A stretch of 64,000 nucleotides of DNA from Streptococcus sanguinis SK355 (GTDB lineage Bacteria; Bacillota; Bacilli; Lactobacillales; Streptococcaceae), in assembly GCF_000212855.1 (NCBI RefSeq), contig NZ_GL890993.1, positions 1,136,743 to 1,200,742 on the forward strand. The letters run 5' to 3'. The notes beneath the pieces were generated by a model. The model was not told where the DNA came from, ran no database searches, and saw nothing but the letters and a program-made list of their open reading frames with translations. Of the stretch, positions 58,971 to 64,000 are shown one piece after another (the stretch's first letter is position 1; each line of letters opens with the position of its first letter). The position numbers were made by a program, and so were the translations under genes.

Positions 58971-59231
58971 ATGTTTTATTTGATTGTGGGAATTCTCATT
59001 CTCTTATTTTACATTTTTGCTGCTCCGCCTAGCATTCGCGGAACACTCAATGTAGTGACGCTGGTGCTTATCTTGGTTGTCTTGCTCATCCTCTTAACTC
59101 TAGCAGCTTTCCGAATTTTCCAGCTGCCTAGCGAAATCTTCGTCAGCATTGGCGTGACCTTTCTTGCTTATTTTGCCTTGCGGGATTTAGCGAGAATGCC
59201 CGTCAAGAAAAAAGAAAAGAAAAACCTATAA
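58971..59231 (+). CDS. DUF3165-family small membrane protein, copy 2
   Basis: 86 residues, a clear paralog of the preceding gene (MFYLIVGILILLFYIFAAP against MVYLIIGILILFFYIFAVP). The ATG at 58971 matches the paralog start; the TTG at 58941 lies inside the terminator. The ribosome site is poor. Probably a tandem duplication; possibly weakly expressed. Confidence 0.7.
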   Translation: MFYLIVGILILLFYIFAAPPSIRGTLNVVTLVLILVVLLILLTLAAFRIFQLPSEIFVSIGVTFLAYFALRDLARMPVKKKEKKNL

Positions 59232-59260
59232 AAGCGGTCTTGCTTTTATAGGTTCTTTTT
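59221..59260. terminator. Bidirectional terminator
   Basis: AACCTATAAAAGC pairs with GCTTTTATAGGTT over a 6-base loop; A and T runs on both sides, between convergent genes. Confidence 0.92.
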
Positions 59261-60110
59261 ATGCTCCAAAATGCTGGTGCAAGATAGCAAAGTAGTCTTC
59301 TGGATTGTGGAGAAATGGGAAGTGGCCGCTGTTTTTAATGGTGAACACCTGAGCGCTGGGATAGCGGCTGATGACAAAGTGCATGCTGGCACCAAAAATA
59401 TCATTGTCACCGAAAGTCACGGTAATAGGAAAAGCAGGATCTTCTAGTCGGGGCAAGAGAGGATAGGCCATAATTTCCTTTCTTGTCTGATTGCCTGCTT
59501 GGACTGAAACATTGCTCATGTCTAGTTTCACATCATGAAAGGCTGGATAGTCGGCATTGTAATTACGGACAACTTGGCGAAAGAGAGCTTGCGAAGCCTT
59601 GGAACTGCCAAGACCTCCCAGCAGAGAATAGATTCCCATTTTCAGCCATTCGATAGTCGTGCAGTGATTTTTATTGTAATTCATCATTTCCTTTTCCATT
59701 TGTTTCCACTGCTTGCCCGTGCCTGTTCCCGGCGAGGAAAGAAAGAGACTAAGGAGCCGCTCAGGGATTTTGCTGGCGTAGATTTGCGCGTACAATCCAC
59801 CCCAGGAATGCCCCAAAAGGTGAAATTTATCTACATTGAAGTGGTCGGCGATTGTGTTGATGTCTGCAATGTAGGCCTCCATGCTGTAGTCGCCACTCGG
59901 ACAGGGCGATTTCCTCGTTCCCCGCTGGTGAAAGACAATCAGTTGATAATCTTTTTCGAGCTTAGGGATAAAGAGCTTGAAGTCATCAGGCGTTCCCGGT
60001 CCACCGTGCAGCAGGATAATCGTTTCCTTGTCAGGATTGGGATAGCAAACGGTGTAGAGTTGGTCGGAGCCGTTTTGAATCATTGTTTCGATTTTTTGAG
60101 AATGGGTCAT
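59259..60110 (-). CDS. Alpha/beta hydrolase, proline iminopeptidase-like
   Basis: 283 residues from the ATG at 60110 (AAAGGAAAG in front). It has the oxyanion segment LLHGGPGTPDDF and nucleophile Ser in GHSWGG (about residue 110), plus Asp and His near the C-terminus (GDNDIFG, SGHFPF). HGGPG is typical of S33 proline iminopeptidases; substrate unproved. Its start lies 14 bases after the end of the serine hydrolase gene, in the same direction. Confidence 0.82.
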   Translation of the reverse strand: MTHSQKIETMIQNGSDQLYTVCYPNPDKETIILLHGGPGTPDDFKLFIPKLEKDYQLIVFHQRGTRKSPCPSGDYSMEAYIADINTIADHFNVDKFHLLGHSWGGLYAQIYASKIPERLLSLFLSSPGTGTGKQWKQMEKEMMNYNKNHCTTIEWLKMGIYSLLGGLGSSKASQALFRQVVRNYNADYPAFHDVKLDMSNVSVQAGNQTRKEIMAYPLLPRLEDPAFPITVTFGDNDIFGASMHFVISRYPSAQVFTIKNSGHFPFLHNPEDYFAILHQHFGA

Positions 60111-60124
60111 AACTTTCCTTTCTT

Positions 60125-61918
60125 TTAGTAGAGCGTCCACCACTGATATAGGCTCCAGTAGAGGAGATTGAGAACGACGATAAGTGAAGCACTGCTGGTC
60201 AAGTAGGTCAAGATTTTTCGACCCTTGCTCACTTGGAATTTTGAGCGCAGGAAGAATGAGGCAATAAGGCTAACCAGGAGGCTAACTCCCACAGCTGCAA
60301 AGCCCATAGAAAGCCAAACACGGCTGTTTGGTGAGGAATGTAGACTCAGGACGCTTTGGATAAAGAAGTAAAGCAGGAGCATGGTAGATAGAATGAACCC
60401 GCAAGTCAGGTATTGCCAGAGCGACCAAGCAAGCGGTGTAAGTTTGTGATTTTTCCGCTTGAAAAGAAGCCGATAGAGTTTGACCAGTAAAGCAGATACA
60501 GGGATGAGGAGGGCATAGAAAGCAGCGAGGCACCACAAGACGAGACTGCCGTAATCCTTGACTACATCCCATGTGGAAAGTTTAAGGTAGTCTGCGATAG
60601 GCAATTTCAGCCGTTCTTGCTTGCCGTTTTTCTCCAATTCCCAGTATTTTTGAGTGACAAATTTACTATTTTTCTCAAGATAGTTAGTTATTGGCGGAGC
60701 AATGCGCGTGATTGATAAGGCATTGGTGAAAACGCGACTTGAGCGATAAACGCCCGGTTTAAACTCTGCTTTTATCTTCTCTGAAGTAGTTGCCTTGTTT
60801 CCATAAATCAGCTCAGGAATTTTTTTAAGATAGTTACTTTCGTATTGTTGATTGGTTAAAATGACGGTAGCGATACCTGATTTGAAATCCAAAGTTAATA
60901 TGGATGAAAAGCCAGCCGTATTACCACCGTGACCGAGGATAACGCGGTCTTGATAAAGGTCACTCCAAAATCCGTGAGCATTGATTGGGAGTTTGCTATC
61001 AGGAAAAGTCGAAGTCGCCGTATAAAGGGTGTCCCAAGTTTCCGCGCGCCTAAAAAGTGTCTTCTTTTGCAGGAGTGCTTGGGCAAAGGTCTTAAAGTCT
61101 TTCAAAGTTCCTGTTGCTCGCCCGCTCGGATAGTAAGGATTAGGCTTGTTTGCCTCGCCAATCAGCTGACCGTCTGAGGTGTAGCCCTTGATTTCCTTGC
61201 GTTTTTCGACCACATAGTCATTATCCGAAAAATCGGGCAAAATAGCGGTGTGCTTCATACCTAAGGGCTGAAAAATATGCTCGTGCACATAGTCAGCGTA
61301 AGATTGTCCGCTAATCCGCTCGACGATGTAGCCAGCAAGCACCGTTCCAAAATTGGAATAAGCAGTTATTGTCCCCGGCTCATAGGCTTGAATAATCGGC
61401 GCCTTTTGTAGCGTATGGGCTAGGTCTTTGTCTTCATTTTTGGCCAAGTCAACATCTGCGAAGCCTGCTTGGTGGTTCATGAGGTCAAGCATGGTAATGG
61501 GTTTGTCAAATTTGAGCTTGCTTTTGAGAAAATCCTTGGGCAGATACTCTTTGATGTCGGTTTTTAGGTCAATTTTCCCCTCTTCCCAGAGCTGCATGAC
61601 GCTGACCCAGACGGTTAATTTCGTTACAGAGCCCCACTCGAAAACTGAGTTGTCATCCACCGCCCACTTTTTTTCCTTGTCTACATAGCCAAAATTATTT
61701 TGGTAAATGGTTTGACCGTCCTTGTCAAAAATAGATGTTGCCAGTCCTGCGCTGGTTTTCTCGTTTTTCTGATAATAATCCTCAATCTTCTGTCCGATTT
61801 GGTCGTAAGATGTCCCCGACGGCAATTTTTGCTCATCGGCTCGAACTTGCGCTACTCCAAAAGCGAGCAAGCCGCAAGTCAGCAGCGCCACAGTGCTCTT
61901 CAAAAATGATGTTTTCAT
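60125..61918 (-). CDS. Secreted serine hydrolase (class C beta-lactamase fold), copy 1
   Basis: 597 residues: signal peptide (cut about residue 28), a beta-lactamase/esterase domain with Ser97-x-x-Lys100 (SVTK), Tyr187-Ser-Asn and His330-Gly-Gly, then a C-terminal part with about four membrane helices. The domain faces outside, anchored at its C-terminus. The fold covers PBP-like peptidases and esterases; a penicillinase role is not implied. Second of three adjacent paralogs toward the alpha/beta hydrolase. Confidence 0.87.
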   Translation of the reverse strand: MKTSFLKSTVALLTCGLLAFGVAQVRADEQKLPSGTSYDQIGQKIEDYYQKNEKTSAGLATSIFDKDGQTIYQNNFGYVDKEKKWAVDDNSVFEWGSVTKLTVWVSVMQLWEEGKIDLKTDIKEYLPKDFLKSKLKFDKPITMLDLMNHQAGFADVDLAKNEDKDLAHTLQKAPIIQAYEPGTITAYSNFGTVLAGYIVERISGQSYADYVHEHIFQPLGMKHTAILPDFSDNDYVVEKRKEIKGYTSDGQLIGEANKPNPYYPSGRATGTLKDFKTFAQALLQKKTLFRRAETWDTLYTATSTFPDSKLPINAHGFWSDLYQDRVILGHGGNTAGFSSILTLDFKSGIATVILTNQQYESNYLKKIPELIYGNKATTSEKIKAEFKPGVYRSSRVFTNALSITRIAPPITNYLEKNSKFVTQKYWELEKNGKQERLKLPIADYLKLSTWDVVKDYGSLVLWCLAAFYALLIPVSALLVKLYRLLFKRKNHKLTPLAWSLWQYLTCGFILSTMLLLYFFIQSVLSLHSSPNSRVWLSMGFAAVGVSLLVSLIASFFLRSKFQVSKGRKILTYLTSSASLIVVLNLLYWSLYQWWTLY

Positions 61919-61934
61919 GATACTTACCTTTCTA

Positions 61935-63716
61935 TTAAAGTGCCCACCATTGGTACAGGCCCCAATAAAGGATATTGAGAACGACGATAAGTGAAGCGCT
62001 GCTGGTCAAGTAGGTCAAGATTTTTCTGCCTTTGCTGACTTGGAATTTTGAACGCAGAAGAATTGGCAAAACAGAACTAGCAAGAAGCAGCAGACCCGTT
62101 ATTGCAAAGATGACATAGAGCCAAGCACTGTTATTTGGCGAGCCGCTGATGTTCATATTATATTGCACGATGAGAATGGTTATGAGTACAGTGGACAAAA
62201 CAAGTCCGCAAGTCAGATAATGCCAGAGCGACCAAGCAAGTGTCACAGGTTTGCGGTTTGTCCGCTTGGCAAGGAGCCGGTAGAGCTTGACCAGTAAAGC
62301 AGATACCAAACTAAGAAGAGCATAGAAGATTGCTAACCCCCATAGGATGACACTGCCGAATTCTTTGGCAACTTCCCAGTTAGATAGTTTAAAGTAATCA
62401 GAAACTGGGCGCTTGATAAATTCTCGCTTACCGACTTTCTCCAAGCTCCAGTAAAATCGATTTTCACTATTTTTATCAATATAGAAGGTCGCCATATTTA
62501 GTCGCGCAATGGATAAAGGCCCAAAGAATTGACTAGCGTCACGATAAAAGCCGGGTTTGAGTTCTTCTTTCTTTTTGTTGGGAACATCTTTCTTTTGCCC
62601 ATAGACCAGCTCGGGAATTTTCTCAACATAATTTTTCTCGCCCAGTTGGTTCGTTAAAATGACAGCAGCGATACCTGATTTTAAGTCTAAGGTCAAACTT
62701 GATGAAAAACCAGCTGTATTACCACCGTGCCCGAGGATAACTTGGTCTTGATAAAGGTCACTCCAAAAACCATGAGCATTGGTAGGAAGATCGCTATCAG
62801 GATAGTTAGAGGTTGCTGTATAAAGGGTGTCCCAAGTCTCTGAACGCTTAAAAAGTGTCTTCTTTTGCAGGAGTGCCTGAGCGAATGCCTTGAAATCTTC
62901 CAAGGTTCCTGTTGCTCGCCCAGCAGGGTACATTTCTATTAGATATGGAGCTTCGCCAATCAACCGACCGTCTCTAGTGTAACCTTTGACTTCCTTACGT
63001 TTTTCTACTACATAGGGATTATCTGATAAATCGGGTAAGAGAGCGGTGTGCCTCATATCTAAAGGTTCAAAGATATGCTCGTGGACATAGTCAGCATAAG
63101 ATTGTCTGCTAATCCGCTCGACGATATATCCTGCCAGAGCCGTCCCAAAGTTAGAGTAGGCTGTCACTGTTCCCGGCTCATAGGCTTGATAGATATGTAC
63201 TTTTTTGAGCGTATCTCCCAAGTTCTTACTAGTTCCCTTGGCAAGCCCCGTGTCTCCAAAGCCTGCTTGGTGGTTCATCAGATCCAGCATGGTGATTGGC
63301 TTGTCGTATGTGAGCTTGCCTTTGAGAAAATCCTTGGGCAGATACTCTTTTATATCTGTTTTAAGGTCAATCTTGCCTTCTTCCCAAAGCTGCATGACGC
63401 TGACCCAGACGGTCAACTTGGTGGCAGAGCCCCACTCGAAAACTGAGTTGTCATCCACCGCCAACTTTTTTTCCTTGTCTACATAGCCAAAATTATTTTG
63501 GTAAATGGTTTGTCCGTCCTTGTCAAAAACAGATGTCGCCAGTCCCGCACTGGTTTTTTCGTGTTCCTTGTAGTAATCCTCAATTTTCTGACCAATTTGG
63601 TCGTAAGGCGTGCCTGACGGCAACTTCTGCTGGTCAGCGTAAGCGTGACCAGCTCCCAGAGCGAGCAAGCCGCAAGTCAGCACAGTTAAGCAATGTTTAA
63701 AAAATGATGTTTTCAT
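61935..63716 (-). CDS. Secreted serine hydrolase, copy 2
   Basis: 593 residues, close paralog of copy 1, with SATK (Ser97, Lys100), YSN and HGG preserved. Differences cluster in the linker before the membrane part, while the N-terminal catalytic region and the last approximately 40 residues are almost the same. Spacing to copy 1 is 16 bases and the intergenic sequence is also duplicated. All three are probably one transcript. Confidence 0.87.
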   Translation of the reverse strand: MKTSFFKHCLTVLTCGLLALGAGHAYADQQKLPSGTPYDQIGQKIEDYYKEHEKTSAGLATSVFDKDGQTIYQNNFGYVDKEKKLAVDDNSVFEWGSATKLTVWVSVMQLWEEGKIDLKTDIKEYLPKDFLKGKLTYDKPITMLDLMNHQAGFGDTGLAKGTSKNLGDTLKKVHIYQAYEPGTVTAYSNFGTALAGYIVERISRQSYADYVHEHIFEPLDMRHTALLPDLSDNPYVVEKRKEVKGYTRDGRLIGEAPYLIEMYPAGRATGTLEDFKAFAQALLQKKTLFKRSETWDTLYTATSNYPDSDLPTNAHGFWSDLYQDQVILGHGGNTAGFSSSLTLDLKSGIAAVILTNQLGEKNYVEKIPELVYGQKKDVPNKKKEELKPGFYRDASQFFGPLSIARLNMATFYIDKNSENRFYWSLEKVGKREFIKRPVSDYFKLSNWEVAKEFGSVILWGLAIFYALLSLVSALLVKLYRLLAKRTNRKPVTLAWSLWHYLTCGLVLSTVLITILIVQYNMNISGSPNNSAWLYVIFAITGLLLLASSVLPILLRSKFQVSKGRKILTYLTSSASLIVVLNILYWGLYQWWAL

Positions 63717-63732
63717 GATACTTACCTTTCTA

Positions 63733-64000
63733 TTAAAGTGCCCACCACTGGTAAAGGCTCCAATAAAGGATATTGAGAACGACGATAAGTGAAGCGCTGC
63801 TGGTCAAGTAGGTCAAGATTTTTCGACCCTTGCTCACTTGGAATTTTGAACGCAGAAAGATTGGCAACCCAGCATTGACCAGAAAAATCAGTGCTAAGAA
63901 AGCAAAGAGAATGGCTTGCCAGCGATAATCGGGCATGTACTTGCCCGAAACGGCAACGATGACGAGACCTGCTAGATTGACTAGGCTAACCAAAATCAGT
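63733..64000 (-). CDS. Secreted serine hydrolase, copy 3, C-terminal part
   Basis: The frame is open to the window end; the TTG at 63993 is internal. About 89 codons encode the last two membrane helices and the common end (…LRSKFQVSKGRKILTYLTSS…) shared with copies 1 and 2. The catalytic part lies outside the window. Confidence 0.82.
   Translation of the reverse strand, partial: LILVSLVNLAGLVIVAVSGKYMPDYRWQAILFAFLALIFLVNAGLPIFLRSKFQVSKGRKILTYLTSSASLIVVLNILYWSLYQWWAL

Noticed and set aside
59535..60128. 197-codon plus-strand frame opposite the alpha/beta hydrolase
   Set aside because: Antisense shadow; the minus-strand protein has full catalytic motifs.
60125..63716. Reading the serine hydrolases as beta-lactamase resistance genes
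   Set aside because: The SxxK/YxN/HGG pattern is shared by many esterases and peptidases, and a C-terminal membrane part is not typical of class C enzymes.

Overview
The window looks like the chromosome of an oral streptococcus of the sanguinis group, most likely Streptococcus sanguinis and possibly S. gordonii. The reasons are a secreted GH70 glucosyltransferase (gtfP/gtfG type) directly behind an rgg regulator next to lemA-htpX, a tryptophan operon, streptococcal families (SepM protease, Dpr, DUF3165, an HdiR-type SOS repressor) and many extended -10 (TGnTATAAT) promoters. No rRNA, tRNA, CRISPR array, prophage or intact insertion sequence was seen. The species call rests on gene content and order, not on a search.

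Layout. 1-7.5 kb: a membrane protein, a YebC-family factor, two M20 peptidases around an orphan amino-acid-binding lipoprotein, then two ECF S components flanking a SAM hydrolase. 7.5-13.9 kb: a CcpA-type promoter with a transporter remnant before a TalC aldolase, a dispersed structured repeat, trhO, an AraC/VOC/TfoX-like operon, a DUF4299 gene and a SemiSWEET. 14.1-17.4 kb: nucleoside phosphorylase with the ECF ATPase and T subunits that probably serve the upstream S component. 18.1-24.0 kb (minus strand): rsmG and a TetR-MFS-ABC efflux operon whose permease has a frameshift near its start. 24.1-34.3 kb: lemA-htpX, rgg, the glucosyltransferase, an MFS protein and a second Rgg. 34.4-44.7 kb: YceD, flotillin, an SOS-type UmuC cassette with its own repressor, rsmD-coaD-sepM, a second copy of the structured repeat, yutD-rlmN-vanZ.

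44.8-53.0 kb is the tryptophan region: a Trp T-box, an extra trpB, a second Trp T-box and trpEGDCFBA, with trpE broken by a one-base deletion in an A tract. 53.0-59.3 kb: EcsC-family protein, prepilin peptidase, dpr with two PerR-like boxes, yqgQ, a rhodanese-like protein lacking the catalytic Cys, an RsuA-family pseudouridine synthase, typA and two DUF3165 genes. 59.3-64 kb (minus strand): an alpha/beta hydrolase and three tandem secreted serine hydrolases, the last cut by the window end.

Strongest points for follow-up: the approximately 170-bp repeat whose two copies keep the same helices by paired base changes; the orphan T-box-controlled trpB (possible indole salvage) in series with a second T-box; two single-A frameshifts (trpE and the ABC permease, the latter on a U UUA AAA heptamer); the inverted repeat that can mask the gtf ribosome site; and two apparently leaderless genes (rsmD, yqgQ).
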